Source: Halorussus litoreus (GTDB taxonomy: Archaea > Halobacteriota > Halobacteria > Halobacteriales > Haladaptataceae). Taken from it: 61,940 nucleotides of DNA. Numbering within the stretch: the stretch's first letter is position 1; every line of letters begins with the position of its first letter. The DNA lies in contig NZ_QLVG01000044.1 in the NCBI RefSeq assembly GCF_003382685.1, positions 1-61,940 of the forward strand, in the 5' to 3' direction. Made by a program: the position numbers and the translations under genes. Positions 24,935-33,374 of this stretch are shown piece after piece. The notes below the pieces were generated by a model. It had not been told where the DNA came from. It ran no database searches and saw only the letters and a program-made list of their open reading frames with translations.

Positions 24935-26632
24935 ATGCAACGAGAAACCGGCGTAGCGGTGATGGTCGTCGCCCTTTTGCTCGCCAGCGTTCCGCTGGTG
25001 GCCTTCGGCGACACGTCGCCGTCTACGCCCGCTGATGCGGGGGCAGAGGGTGTGACACTGCAGGACGTGACAGTCGAGCAGCTCCACGTGGAGAACGTCA
25101 CTGTCGAGAACGCGACGATCGAGCAGATGAACGTCGACACGGTCGAGCTGACGAACAAGAACGAGACGCTGGAGAACGCGACGCTGCGCAACGTCGCGCT
25201 GGGGAACCTCTCGCTGGACAACGTCTCGATGGAGAACCTCGAGACGGACCAGCAGAACCTCGCGGGTGCGATGAGCGACGACGCGTCGGTCGAGTCCGCG
25301 ACGGTGCAGGACCTGACCATCGAGGAGATGAACGTCTCCCAGCTGACCGTCGACCGGGTGAACGTCCAGACGGCCGGTGACGGCGCTGCTGCGGAGACGA
25401 CCGAGCAGGTGACCGAGGAGGAGACGACCACCGAAGAAGACGAGGGCATGGGTGCGGACGAGGAGACCACGACCGAAGACGAAGCCGCGTTCCAGGAGGA
25501 AACGACGACCGAGGAAGACGAAGCGGACGCAGAGGAGGACGCGCAGGAGACGACGACCGAGGAGGCCGACGGTCAGGAGACCACGATGGCCGACGGTCAG
25601 GAGACGACCACTCCGGCCGCTGACGGGGAGACCCCCGACGAGGTCACCATCGAGAGCGCGACCATCCAGACCGTGAGCGTCCAGCAGCTGAATATCGGAA
25701 CGCTCGTCGTGACCAACGTCCAGTTCAGCCCGGCCGAGGAGACCACGACGGAAGCGGACGACGGCGCTGACGAGGAGACGACGACCGAGCAGATGGCTGA
25801 GGAGACGACGACCGAGGAAGACGAGGGCATGGGTACGGACGAAGAGACCACGACCGAGGAAGACGACGGCCTCGGCGCGGATGAGGAAGAAACCACCGCG
25901 GAAGACGACGGCATGGGTGCGGACGAGGAGACCACGACCGAAGACGAAGCCGCGTTCCAGGACGAGACCACGACCGAAGAGGACGACGAGCAGGAGACGG
26001 CCGACGGTGACGACACCGTCGTCGAGAGCGTCTCCGTCGGCAGCGCGAGCGTCGACCGCGTGACCGCGGCCGCTCAGCCCGGCACTTCGGTCAACGTCGA
26101 GAGCGGCGGGGTCGCGCTCATCGCGATCCACAGCATCTCGGCACCTTCGGATGTTCAGACCGGCGACGAGTACACCGTCGAGGCGACGGTCGCGAACGTC
26201 GGTAACAGTCAGGGCGTCCAGCGGGTGTCGTACCGCATCGCGGGCAACGTCATCGACACGGAACTCGTGCAGGTGTCCGCCGGCGGGTCCGAGACGGTGA
26301 CGCTCAACGTCAGCCTCGGCCAGTTCCCGTCGGGGACCTACGAGCACGGCGTCTACACGCAGGGCGCGAACCAGACCGCCCAGCTCAACATCTCTCAAGG
26401 CGAGGAGACCGACGACGGGGAGATGAACGTCCAGGACGAGGAGACGACGACTGCCGCTGACGGCGGCGAAGAGACGACCGCAGAGGGCGATTCCGAAACG
26501 ACGGTCGAGGACGGCATGGAGACCACTGTCGAGGACGGCATGGAGACCACCGTGGAGGACGACGCTGCTGACGACGACGAAGAAGACGCTGCCGACGCGG
26601 ACGAGGAGGAGACGACCACGGCGGCCGAGTAA
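24935..26632 (+). CDS. Secreted, very acidic Thr/Glu-repeat protein
   Basis: A 565-residue exported protein. Residues 1-25 are a signal peptide (MQRETGVAVMVVALLLASV...). Residues ~36-150 form a regular array of five-residue-like units (VTLQDVTVEQLHVENVTVEN), suggesting a beta-solenoid. Residues ~155-215 and ~270-350 are EETTTEEDEG-type repeats rich in Thr, Glu and Asp. Between them a second solenoid piece appears (VTIESATIQTVSVQQLNIGT). A CARDB-like beta domain follows (residues ~385-490; GDEYTVEATVANVGNSQGVQ). The tail repeats VEDGMETT. There is no PGF-CTERM or other anchor, so the protein is released or held by ions or glycans. Thr clusters may be O-glycosylated. The start at 24935 fits the signal peptide. 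Confidence 0.8.
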   Translation: MQRETGVAVMVVALLLASVPLVAFGDTSPSTPADAGAEGVTLQDVTVEQLHVENVTVENATIEQMNVDTVELTNKNETLENATLRNVALGNLSLDNVSMENLETDQQNLAGAMSDDASVESATVQDLTIEEMNVSQLTVDRVNVQTAGDGAAAETTEQVTEEETTTEEDEGMGADEETTTEDEAAFQEETTTEEDEADAEEDAQETTTEEADGQETTMADGQETTTPAADGETPDEVTIESATIQTVSVQQLNIGTLVVTNVQFSPAEETTTEADDGADEETTTEQMAEETTTEEDEGMGTDEETTTEEDDGLGADEEETTAEDDGMGADEETTTEDEAAFQDETTTEEDDEQETADGDDTVVESVSVGSASVDRVTAAAQPGTSVNVESGGVALIAIHSISAPSDVQTGDEYTVEATVANVGNSQGVQRVSYRIAGNVIDTELVQVSAGGSETVTLNVSLGQFPSGTYEHGVYTQGANQTAQLNISQGEETDDGEMNVQDEETTTAADGGEETTAEGDSETTVEDGMETTVEDGMETTVEDDAADDDEEDAADADEEETTTAAE

Positions 26633-26683
26633 CGCCGCTTGGGTTCGGTTCGACTCTTTTTTGGAGGGCGCTGCCAGCAGCCG

Positions 26684-26767
26684 CGAGTCGCTACTGGGGT
26701 TCGGCGAGTCGCTACTGTGAATCCGCCAGCCGCTACTGGGACTCGGTGAGTCGCTACTGCGAGTCCG
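26684..26767. repeat. ~21-bp tandem repeat (4 units) at a stop codon
   Basis: Four imperfect units of CGAGTCGCTACTGNGANTCGG type run from 26684 to 26767. On the minus strand each carries CAGTAG, and the last copy supplies the TAG stop of the peptidase gene (26754-26756). The array is thus a duplicated gene end extending into the gap. Confidence 0.75.
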
Positions 26768-27683
26768 TCGTCTCGTCCGCGTGACCGCTACTCACTGCGG
26801 TCTGCATCAGCTCCGAGTTGAACGCGCTTCCGGCCGCTCCGTCACGGTCGAGGACGATGACGCCCGCCGAGGAGCCGGTGAGTTCCCCGAACTCCTCGAC
26901 GGCGCGGTCGGCGGCCGCCTGCGCGTCGTGGCCGGATTCGAGGTGCCGGACCGCGCGCCGGGTCAGTGTGGTCTTGGCGATGTCCTCGCCCGCGCCCGTG
27001 GCGCTCGCGCCGCCCGCGGGAGCCGCGAAGAAGCCGCTCCCGATCTGGGGCACGTCGCCGACCCGTCCGGCCAGCGCGAGCCATCGGCCGCCGGTCGAGG
27101 TCGCGGCCGCGAACGCGTCGTTTTCGGGGTCCCACGCAACCGCGCCCACGGTGTCGTGGTCCTTTGGATCGGAGTTTTCTTCGTCGGGGTCGTCCGGGTT
27201 CCCGCCGAACTTCGCTCGCAGCCAGTCGAGGTGTTCGCGCGGGGAGCCCTCGGGCGTCGAATCGAGGTCGGCCCATTTCTCGCGGGTGTCCGCGGACCGG
27301 AGGTCGACGCCCGTCTCGACGCCGAAGTCGGCCGCCAGGTCGACGGCGTGCTCGCCGGAGACCAGCACGTGGGGCGTCTCCTCCAGCACGACTCTGGCGG
27401 CGCTGACGGCGTGCTCGACGCCGGGCATCGAGCAGACCGCGCCCGCTTCGCGGTCGCTGGTCATCACGCCCGCGTCGGTGCGAATCTCGCCGTCGCTCTG
27501 GACCGCGCCGCCGACCCCGGCGTTGAACCGCGGCGACGATTCGAGGACGTGGATGGCACTTTCGACGGCTTCGAGGACCGACGATTCGCCTGCGCCGGCG
27601 TCGGCCGCCTCGTCGAGCACCGCCTGTCTCGGCTCGGGTTCGTCCGGGGCGCTTCCGGCCCCGCCGTGGACGATGACCTTCAT
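26754..27683 (-). CDS. Isoaspartyl peptidase / L-asparaginase (Ntn hydrolase)
   Basis: The precursor cleaves itself to expose a catalytic Thr, then hydrolyses isoaspartyl dipeptides or asparagine. The 309-residue protein starts MKVIVHGGAGSAP, the family opening. The alpha chain contains SSPRFNAGVGGAVQSDGEIR and DAGVMTSDREAGAV. The cleavage site is in KDHDTVGAVAWD (Thr of DTVGAVA, near residue 180). GRVGDVPQIGSGFFA and ASATGAGEDIAKT form the substrate site in the beta chain. A low-complexity acidic stretch (GNPDDPDEENSDPKD) lies just before the cleavage site, as in other halophiles. The C-terminal end overlaps a tandem repeat. Confidence 0.93.
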   Translation of the reverse strand: MKVIVHGGAGSAPDEPEPRQAVLDEAADAGAGESSVLEAVESAIHVLESSPRFNAGVGGAVQSDGEIRTDAGVMTSDREAGAVCSMPGVEHAVSAARVVLEETPHVLVSGEHAVDLAADFGVETGVDLRSADTREKWADLDSTPEGSPREHLDWLRAKFGGNPDDPDEENSDPKDHDTVGAVAWDPENDAFAAATSTGGRWLALAGRVGDVPQIGSGFFAAPAGGASATGAGEDIAKTTLTRRAVRHLESGHDAQAAADRAVEEFGELTGSSAGVIVLDRDGAAGSAFNSELMQTAVSSGHADETTDSQ

Positions 27684-27775
27684 GTCAGGGGTTGGTTCCG
27701 GCGACGGCTTAAATCCGCGTCAATCGGTCGTTTGGGAGCGCGTTTTATCTGCCTGCGCTGATTTACCCTCTCAGT

Positions 27776-28115
27776 CGGCGCGTGCTGGCGCGACCTCGTG
27801 TCGCGCCAAATCGCGCGAGGTCTGCAGGAGCGAAGTCGTTCGAAAATCGGAGATTTTCGTGATCACGAGAGAGCGAAGCTCTCTCGGACGACGACTGCAG
27901 GCTCGGAGGACGCGGTTTGTCCCCCGGTGGACGAGCATGGCGAGGCCCAGTGCGCCTCGCGTGCCGTGCGGGCGACTCGGGGATCGCCCGCAGACATCGC
28001 AGGGCGAAGCCCGAGACGCGCAGGAGGCTGGGGGGCGTGAGGCCCGCGGTAGCTGTACGGTGGCGGGGCTGTTGCGGTGCTGTGCGGTTTCTCATGTGCC
28101 TTGGCAATAGAGAGC
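27776..28115 (-). repeat. Dispersed modular repeat, copy 2 (reverse, long form)
   Basis: Read on the minus strand from 28115: an AGCTCTCTATTGCC lead, a GGCACATGAGAAACCGC core, ACCGCA/CAGCACC hexamers, a GGGCCTCACGCCCCCC box and a long CTCG-rich middle. The end hairpin TGGCGCGAC/GTCGCGCCA (perfect 9 bp, about 27786-27808) closes it, with CGCGCCG at the outer edge. The middle section (27830-27980) is longer than in other copies. Confidence 0.75.
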
Positions 28116-28142
28116 TTCTTGCTGATTTCACCACTTCGAGTA

Positions 28143-28281
28143 AGCTACCTACTGCTTGAGCCTAGGAGTAACCGCACAGCACCGCGACCGCCGCATCCTC
28201 GAACCTCCCCAGCCTCCTGCGGTCCTCGCTTCGCTGCGGTCCTCGTCCCTCGCGCGCGAGCAACGCGCGCGCCGACATTCC
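28143..28281 (+). repeat. Dispersed modular repeat, copy 3 (forward)
   Basis: It opens AGCTACCTACTGCTTGAGCC, with the core completed by TAGGAGTAACCGC, then ACAGCACCGCGACCGC hexamers. The CCTCCCCAGCCTCCTGCGG box, a TCCCTCGCGCGCGAGC stretch and a GCGCGCGCCGACATTCC end follow. It is head-to-head with copy 2. Confidence 0.8.
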
Positions 28282-28428
28282 AAAAATAGAATAGCGAAAC
28301 AGGTGGGCCACGACGAGTCTTCGATTCGAGGAAACCCCGACCCGCTCCGGTTCCTCTATAGACGATAGAATCCCAATTCCGAAAGCCAATCCCAGCAACT
28401 ACGTACCGCAACTACCCACGTCCCGAGC

Positions 28429-29156
28429 GTGCCAACCTACGTCAGAGATCACCCGGAAGAACTCCACGAGATCGACCGCTGGGAGGACGGGTACGGGTGG
28501 ATGGTCCACCCCGAGGAGGACGCGCGCCGGGCGAGCCACGCCGTCCGCGGCGAGGACGGTCGGGTCTGGCTGTTCGACCCGCTCGACGCGCCGGGCGTCG
28601 ACGACCTCGTGGCCGAACTCGGCGAGGTTGCAGGCGTCGCCGTGCTGTCGAACTACCACGCCCGCGACGCCGGGAAAATCGCCGACCGCCACGACGTGCC
28701 GGTGTACCTCCCCGAGTGGACCGACCGCATCGCGCCCCGAATCGCGGACGGCGCGATTTCCGGGACTCCTGATATCAGGCATTTCGCGACTGAGCTGAGC
28801 GACTCCGGCTTTCGCGTCCGGTGCACCGCGCCACTGCCCGGCTGGCGCGAGACGGTCGCGTACCGTCCGGCCGAGGGTCGCTGTACGTGCCGGACCTGCT
28901 CGGCACCGCCCCGCTGTACACCGTGGGCGACGAGCGACTCGGCGTCTACCTGTTTCGGCGACCGGTGCCGCCCCGCAAACTGTTCGGTGGACTGGCCCCC
29001 GGCCGAATTCTCGTCGGTCACGGCACAGGTATACTTGCCGATGCAACGAGCGCACTCTCGGGGGCACTCGACCGGGCGCGGGCCGGATTCCCGCGGGCGC
29101 TCGTCGAGAACGGGCCGACGCAGCTTCGGGCGTTCGCCGGGGCGGTGTGGGAGTGA
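28429..29156 (+). pseudogene. MBL-fold-like hydrolase gene with a one-base frameshift
   Basis: The first part (from a GTG at 28429) reads VPTYVRDHPEELHEIDRWED, then GRVWLFDPLDAPGVDDLVAE and LSNYHARDAGKIADRH, a haloarchaeal metallo-beta-lactamase-like pattern with one His-motif replaced by NYHARDA. At about 28875 the frame is lost inside a GGG run. The continuation (SLYVPDLLGTAPLYTVGDER to ALDRARAGFPRALVENGP) is in another frame up to 29156. Adding one G would join the halves as AEGSLYVPD. It is either a young pseudogene or a homopolymer sequencing error. The full product would be about 242 residues. Its substrate is unknown. Confidence 0.75.
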
Positions 29157-29254
29157 CTGCGCAAGCGAAGATACTAGGAATCTAAGGGGGTTTATGGCAC
29201 TCACGCGGCGAAACGGCAGGCCTTTTATCCTTCTCTCTCCCAGTTTCGGGTGTC

Positions 29255-30517
29255 ATGAACTACGAAAAGGTCGAAGTACCCGAAGGCGGGGCGAAGATCA
29301 CCGCCGAGGATGCCGAGAACGACGAACTCGACGTGCCACAGAACCCCATCATCCCCATCATCCACGGGGACGGAATCGGCGAGGACGTGGGACCGGCCGC
29401 CCAGAAGGTCCTCCAGAAAGCCGCGGAGGCGACCGGTCGGGAGATCCACTGGATGCGCGTGTACGCCGGCGAGAGCGCCCGGGAGATGTACGACGAGAAC
29501 CTGCCCGAGGAGACGGTCGAGGCCATCCGCGAGCACCGGGTCGCCATCAAGGGACCGCTCACGACCCCCGTCGGCGCGGGCTTCCGCTCGCTGAACGTCG
29601 CGCTGCGAAAGCGACTCGACCTGTACGCGAACGTTCGACCGACCTACCACCTCGACGGCGTCCCCTCGCCCGTCAAGGAGCCCGGCAAGATGGACATGGT
29701 AAACTTCCGGGAGAACACCGAGGACGTGTACGCCGGCATCGAGTGGGAGGAGGGCACCGAAGAGGTCGAGCAGGTCCGCGAGTTCGTCGAGGACGAGATG
29801 GGCTTCGACCAGACCATCCACGAGGGCGCGGTCGGCATCGGCGTCAAGCCCATCACCGAGTTCGGCACCAAGCGCCTCGTCCGGAAGGCCATCGACTACG
29901 CGCTGGAGAACGACCGCGACTCGGTCACGCTGGTCCACAAGGGTAACATCATGAAGTTCACCGAGGGCCAGTTCCGCGACTGGGGCTACGAGGTCGCAGA
30001 GGAGGAGTACGGCGACGAGGTCATCACCGAGGACACCCTCTGGGAGGAGCAGGACGGCGAGCAGCCCGACGACGCCGTGGTCGTCAACGACCGCATCGCC
30101 GACAACATGCTCCAGCAGCTGCTGACTCGGACCGACAACTACGACGTACTCGCCATGCCGAACCTCAACGGCGACTACCTCTCCGACGCCGCAGGGGCTC
30201 AGATCGGTGGCCTCGGCATCGCGCCCGGAGCCAACTTCGGCGACGGTCGCGTGCTGGCCGAGCCCGTCCACGGCTCCGCGCCCAAGTACGCCGGTCAGGA
30301 CAAGGTCAACCCCTCCGCGATGATCCTCTCGGGTCGACTCATGCTGGAGTACATCGGTTGGGAGGACGCCTCCCAGCTCGTCCGCGACGCTGTGGAGAAG
30401 ACCATCTCCTCGAAGAAGGTCACCTACGACATCGAGCGGCATATCGAGGGCGGCGAGAAGCTCGCGACCAGCGAGTTCGCCGACGAGGTCTGCCGGAACA
30501 TCGACGAACTGGCGTAA
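29255..30517 (+). CDS. icd: Isocitrate dehydrogenase (NADP-dependent)
   Basis: TCA-cycle enzyme converting isocitrate to 2-oxoglutarate. The 420-residue protein has the ICDH pattern: IPIIHGDGIGEDVGPAAQ near residue 35, GPLTTPVGAGFRSLNVALRK (with the substrate-binding Ser and Arg), and VNFRENTEDVYAGIEW. The catalytic region includes VTLVHKGNIMKFTEGQFRDW, and the metal/substrate Asp residues are in NLNGDYLSDAAGAQIGGLGI. AEPVHGSAPKYAGQDKVNPS completes the signature. A GGGGTTTATGG promoter-like element lies at about 29186-29196. The gene stands alone. NADP preference is inferred from family. Confidence 0.96.
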   Translation: MNYEKVEVPEGGAKITAEDAENDELDVPQNPIIPIIHGDGIGEDVGPAAQKVLQKAAEATGREIHWMRVYAGESAREMYDENLPEETVEAIREHRVAIKGPLTTPVGAGFRSLNVALRKRLDLYANVRPTYHLDGVPSPVKEPGKMDMVNFRENTEDVYAGIEWEEGTEEVEQVREFVEDEMGFDQTIHEGAVGIGVKPITEFGTKRLVRKAIDYALENDRDSVTLVHKGNIMKFTEGQFRDWGYEVAEEEYGDEVITEDTLWEEQDGEQPDDAVVVNDRIADNMLQQLLTRTDNYDVLAMPNLNGDYLSDAAGAQIGGLGIAPGANFGDGRVLAEPVHGSAPKYAGQDKVNPSAMILSGRLMLEYIGWEDASQLVRDAVEKTISSKKVTYDIERHIEGGEKLATSEFADEVCRNIDELA

Positions 30518-30640
30518 TCTCGCGGAAATCTTTTTCCCGTCCCCCGACCCGTGGCCCTGCCTGCCCCTTCTGAGCACGGCGACGAACGTAAAAATTCTCT
30601 GACGAAGAGATTTATAGAACTCTGCGAGAGTGTGTGACCT

Positions 30641-31576
30641 ATGAGCACCGACGACGTCGCGGGACCGACGGGCCGACTCGACCGCTGGCTCGACGAGTAC
30701 GCCGCCGGACTCCTCGAACGCAAGCGCCGACTCGAAGCGAGCTACTACGAGACGCGCGCGAGCCGCGCCGAGCGCCGGAGCGACCTCGACGCGGCACAGG
30801 CGTACTACGACCGGGCGCGGAGCCTCCGCGGCACGCTCGGCGACCGCGAAGCCGCGATCGAACTCGGGACGAAACAGGCCGCCGTCGCTCGGGCGAACGG
30901 GGACTTCGGGACGGCGCGCGAGCAGTTCCAGCGCGTGGTCGAACTCCATGCCCGGCGGGAGGACGCGGCGGGCGCGCTCGACGCGCTCGAACCGCTGCTG
31001 GAGATCCTCGAATCGCAGGGCGACGACGACGCGCTCCGGCAGTGGTGGGGCCACGCCATGATGGTCCTCGGAAAAGCGGAGGCGGGCGAGATTCCCCAGG
31101 AGCGCCGCGACGCGCTGGTCGACCGGTACGCCGAGCAGATACGGTCGGAGGACAGCGCTGGGCGACTCTACGGCTTCGCGCTCGACCGACTGCTGACGGG
31201 CGAGGACGACCGCGGCGTGGCGCTGCTCGACGCGACGTGGGATCGCCGGGAGGTGGTGCGTGAGCAGGTCGGCGCGTTCCGCGTCGTCCTCGCGGCGGGA
31301 GTCGCCCGCGTCGCTCACGCCGAAGCGGGCGACGGCGAGGTGTCGAGCAACGGATCGATGGCCGGCGACCTCGACCGCGAGGCGACGCTCGACTTCGTCG
31401 CGGACCACTGCGAACGCCTCTCGGACGCCGCGACCGCGCTGTTCGAGCGACTGCCCGAGGGCGAGACGGACGTCGACCCCGCGGCGCTCCGGTCCGACGT
31501 GGACTCCGACGACGAGGTGGAACTCCGGGACGTCGAAGCCGAGGTGTTCGGCCGACTGCTCGACGACCTCGACTGA
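30641..31576 (+). CDS. Helical-repeat (TPR-like) haloarchaeal protein
   Basis: A 311-residue, wholly alpha-helical acidic protein. Residues ~20-130 show paired helices with TPR-like spacing (AERRSDLDAAQAYYDRARSL; NGDFGTAREQFQRVVELHAR; DAAGALDALEPLLEILESQG). The remainder is helical with RLYGFALDRLLTGEDDRGVA and LDFVADHCERLSDAATALFE. TPR-type proteins act as protein-binding scaffolds; the partner is unknown. An AGAGATTTATAGAAC promoter box at about 30606-30620 lies 25-30 bases before the expected transcript start. The gene is alone downstream of icd. Confidence 0.75.
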   Translation: MSTDDVAGPTGRLDRWLDEYAAGLLERKRRLEASYYETRASRAERRSDLDAAQAYYDRARSLRGTLGDREAAIELGTKQAAVARANGDFGTAREQFQRVVELHARREDAAGALDALEPLLEILESQGDDDALRQWWGHAMMVLGKAEAGEIPQERRDALVDRYAEQIRSEDSAGRLYGFALDRLLTGEDDRGVALLDATWDRREVVREQVGAFRVVLAAGVARVAHAEAGDGEVSSNGSMAGDLDREATLDFVADHCERLSDAATALFERLPEGETDVDPAALRSDVDSDDEVELRDVEAEVFGRLLDDLD

Positions 31577-32043
31577 TTCTCGGCAGCTTCGCCCGCTTGG
31601 ATTTCTCTGGCTCTGATCTCGACACAGGCGTTCTACTCGCGCTAATCGACTCTTCCATCCCGGCGCGCGCTGCGCGGCCTCGTGCCGCGCTAAATCGTGC
31701 GAGGGACGAGGACCGCAACGGAGCGAAGCGGAGTGAGGACCGCAGGCGGCTGGGGAGGTCTGGGGCCCGTGCTGTGCGGTCGCGGAGCGGTGCCGTGCGG
31801 TCTCTCACATTCCTCGGCTATAGTTCGCTTCGTTCGACGTCAACTGAGCGCGGTCTATTTCACCATCAACAAATCGCGTTCGCGGTGCAGTGCCGCGCGG
31901 TCGCGGTGCCGTGCGGTCGCGGTCAAACCAACTCGATCTGAAATACGCTCTCACAGACCACCGACTCACTCCCAAAACTATCAGCGTAAGAACCTCCGGC
32001 AGTCGAACCTTTAGGTGACTGGCCGTCCTCGGTACTCGCACGC
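31577..32043. other. 467-base gap with a reversed repeat copy
   Basis: It holds modular repeat copy 4 (31654-31830), then a second short GCGGTGCAGTGCCGCGCGG hexamer-like field at about 31880-31926. The cupin promoter follows. No gene is seen. Confidence 0.65.
31654..31830 (-). repeat. Dispersed modular repeat, copy 4 (reverse)
   Basis: Read on the minus strand from 31830: AAGCGAACTATAGCCGAGGA leads into an ATGTGAGAGACCGCAC core, GCACCGC hexamers, a CCAGACCTCCCCAGCC box and CGCTTCGCTCC words. TCGTCCCTCGCACGATTTAG and the GCGCGGC/GCCGCGC hairpin end in GCGCGCGCCGGGATGGAA. Its core faces copy 5 at 32467, with the cupin gene between them. Confidence 0.75.
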
Positions 32044-32382
32044 ATGGAAGTCGTACCCAAAGACGCGGAGGAGTCCACCGAAGCCGTCGAGGGCGTCCAC
32101 CTCTCACTGCTCGCGGGCGACGAAGCGATGAACGTCCAGCACTTCGAGATCGAACCCGGTGCGGACGTGCCCGAGCACAGCCACGACAACGAGCAGACCG
32201 GCTACATCACGCAGGGCACGCTGACGTTCCTCGTGGACGGTGAGGAGTACGACGTGAGCGCGGGCGACTCCTACGCCATCCCCGGCGACGAACCGCACGC
32301 AGCCGAGAACCGCGGCGACGTACCGGTGGAGGGCGTGGACATCTTCAGTCCGCCTCGGGAGAACCCGGACTGGAAAGACTGA
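32044..32382 (+). CDS. Cupin domain protein
   Basis: A 112-residue single-domain cupin. Motif 1 is HFEIEPGADVPEHSHDNEQT, giving metal ligands His (two), Glu/Gln and the usual spacing. Motif 2 is GDSYAIPGDEPHAAENRGD, giving the last His. Cupins of this size bind a metal and act as small-molecule isomerases, oxygenases or sensors; none can be chosen from sequence. The ATG at 32044 follows a weak promoter in a gap of repeats. It lies between head-to-head repeat copies 4 and 5. Confidence 0.88.
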   Translation: MEVVPKDAEESTEAVEGVHLSLLAGDEAMNVQHFEIEPGADVPEHSHDNEQTGYITQGTLTFLVDGEEYDVSAGDSYAIPGDEPHAAENRGDVPVEGVDIFSPPRENPDWKD

Positions 32383-32843
32383 GTTCTCGGCGGTATCTGG
32401 GTTTCCTCTCGCGGGTCGGGTTCTGGAGTTTCGGTGTCGTGTTCGACGTTTTTTGGGTGGTAATGAGCTAGCTACTGCTTGCGCCTCGGCGTGACCGCCC
32501 CACCACCGAACGGCACCGCCACCGCACAGCACCGCCACCGCACGGCACCGCGACCGCACAGCACCGCGACCGCACAGCACCGCAACCGCGGGCCTCACGC
32601 CTCCCCAACCTCCTCGTTCGCTCCTTGCAGTCGCTCATTCGTCCCTCGCACGCTAGGGCGCGGCGCTCGTTCGCCGGGTCCAAACGCGCGCCGGGTGGAA
32701 TGTCCAAACCAGCGGGTGCTCCGGTGGAATATCGAATCCAGCGCACGCCGAGCGCCTCCGCCCCGAGCGAAGAGTCCTGGTGAAAAACCAAATCTCGACG
32801 AGGAGTCCGAAGATTCACGTACGAAAGCGCCCCACCGACGAGT
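32383..32843. other. 461-base gap with a forward repeat copy
   Basis: It is occupied mainly by modular repeat copy 5 (32467-32701). The last 140 bases hold the promoter of the DUF5817 gene. No gene is seen. Confidence 0.65.
32467..32701 (+). repeat. Dispersed modular repeat, copy 5 (forward, near full length)
   Basis: It opens GCTAGCTACTGCTTGCGCC. A TCGGCGTGACCGCC core variant is followed by eight or more CACCGC/ACAGCACC units, the GGGCCTCACGCCTCCCC box with AACCTCCT, and CGCTCCTTGCAGTCGCTC. TCGTCCCTCGCACGCTAGGG and a CGCGCGCCGGGTGGAAT end at 32701 complete it. This is the clearest full copy and a useful reference for the family. Confidence 0.85.
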
Positions 32844-33374
32844 ATGTACGCCGTCGTGGGGTGTAGCGACTGCGGGGCGCTCAAAATCGTCGAGGGTCGG
32901 CCCGAGACCACGCAGTGTCCCCGGTGTGGCAAGCGCCGGAAGTTCGCGAAGCTCAAGACGTTCGTCGAGACCGACGACGAGGACCACGCCCGCGAGGTCC
33001 GGTCGTCGATGCTGGCCAACCGGCAGGGCGAGGGCGACGCCTTCGCGGAGTTGGACACCTTCGCGGAGATGGACGAGCAGGTCGAGGACGTCGGCCCCTC
33101 CGACGAGGAGTATCTGGAGGCCGCGGGCATCGACAGCGACGAGGTCGCGGCGGCGGCCGACCGCGCGGAGAACCAGTCGGCCAGCACTCGCGGGCGCTCC
33201 CGCAAGGAGACGGTCAGGACGGCGCTGCGGGAACTCGATCGGCCGACCGAGGACGAGGTGGTGGAGTTCGCGGGCGAGCACGGCGTGCCCGCCGACTACG
33301 TTCGGACGGCGCTCGACAAACTCGTGCGGTCGGGCGAGGTCAGCGAGAGTCGCGGGCAGTACCGACTCGTCTGA
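32844..33374 (+). CDS. DUF5817 family protein: zinc ribbon plus winged helix
   Basis: A 176-residue haloarchaeal protein. A zinc ribbon at residues ~5-35 has VGCSDCGALKIVEGR and TTQCPRCGKRRKFAKL (two CxxC pairs). A charged linker follows, and a C-terminal winged-helix domain reads KETVRTALRELDRPTEDEVV and VPADYVRTALDKLVRSGEVS. This combination suggests a nucleic-acid-binding role, perhaps in transcription or RNA handling; no specific function is known. The start at 32844 (MYAVVGCSDCG) is supported by the family. Confidence 0.88.
   Translation: MYAVVGCSDCGALKIVEGRPETTQCPRCGKRRKFAKLKTFVETDDEDHAREVRSSMLANRQGEGDAFAELDTFAEMDEQVEDVGPSDEEYLEAAGIDSDEVAAAADRAENQSASTRGRSRKETVRTALRELDRPTEDEVVEFAGEHGVPADYVRTALDKLVRSGEVSESRGQYRLV

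Larger units (their letters stand above)
27684..28428. other. 745-base gap filled by a head-to-head repeat pair
   Basis: No gene is seen. Two oppositely oriented copies of the modular repeat (27776-28115 reversed, 28143-28281 forward) occupy most of it, with their core ends 27 bases apart. Between them lies a short less G+C-rich spacer. Confidence 0.7.

Noticed and set aside
24812-26398. 528-residue open frame opposite the acidic secreted protein
   Set aside because: It is the reverse complement of the Thr/Glu repeats and shows repeated leucine and arginine words only. The sense frame has a signal peptide and TATA box.
27776-28281. Insertion sequence with terminal inverted repeats
   Set aside because: The inverted copies face inward at a distance of 27 bases and enclose no open frame. 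No transposase is seen, so a classic IS is not supported.
29225-31408. 727-residue open frame opposite icd and the helical-repeat gene
   Set aside because: It spans two confident genes in antisense and has repetitive Val/Leu/Asp composition mirroring their codons, so it is a shadow frame.
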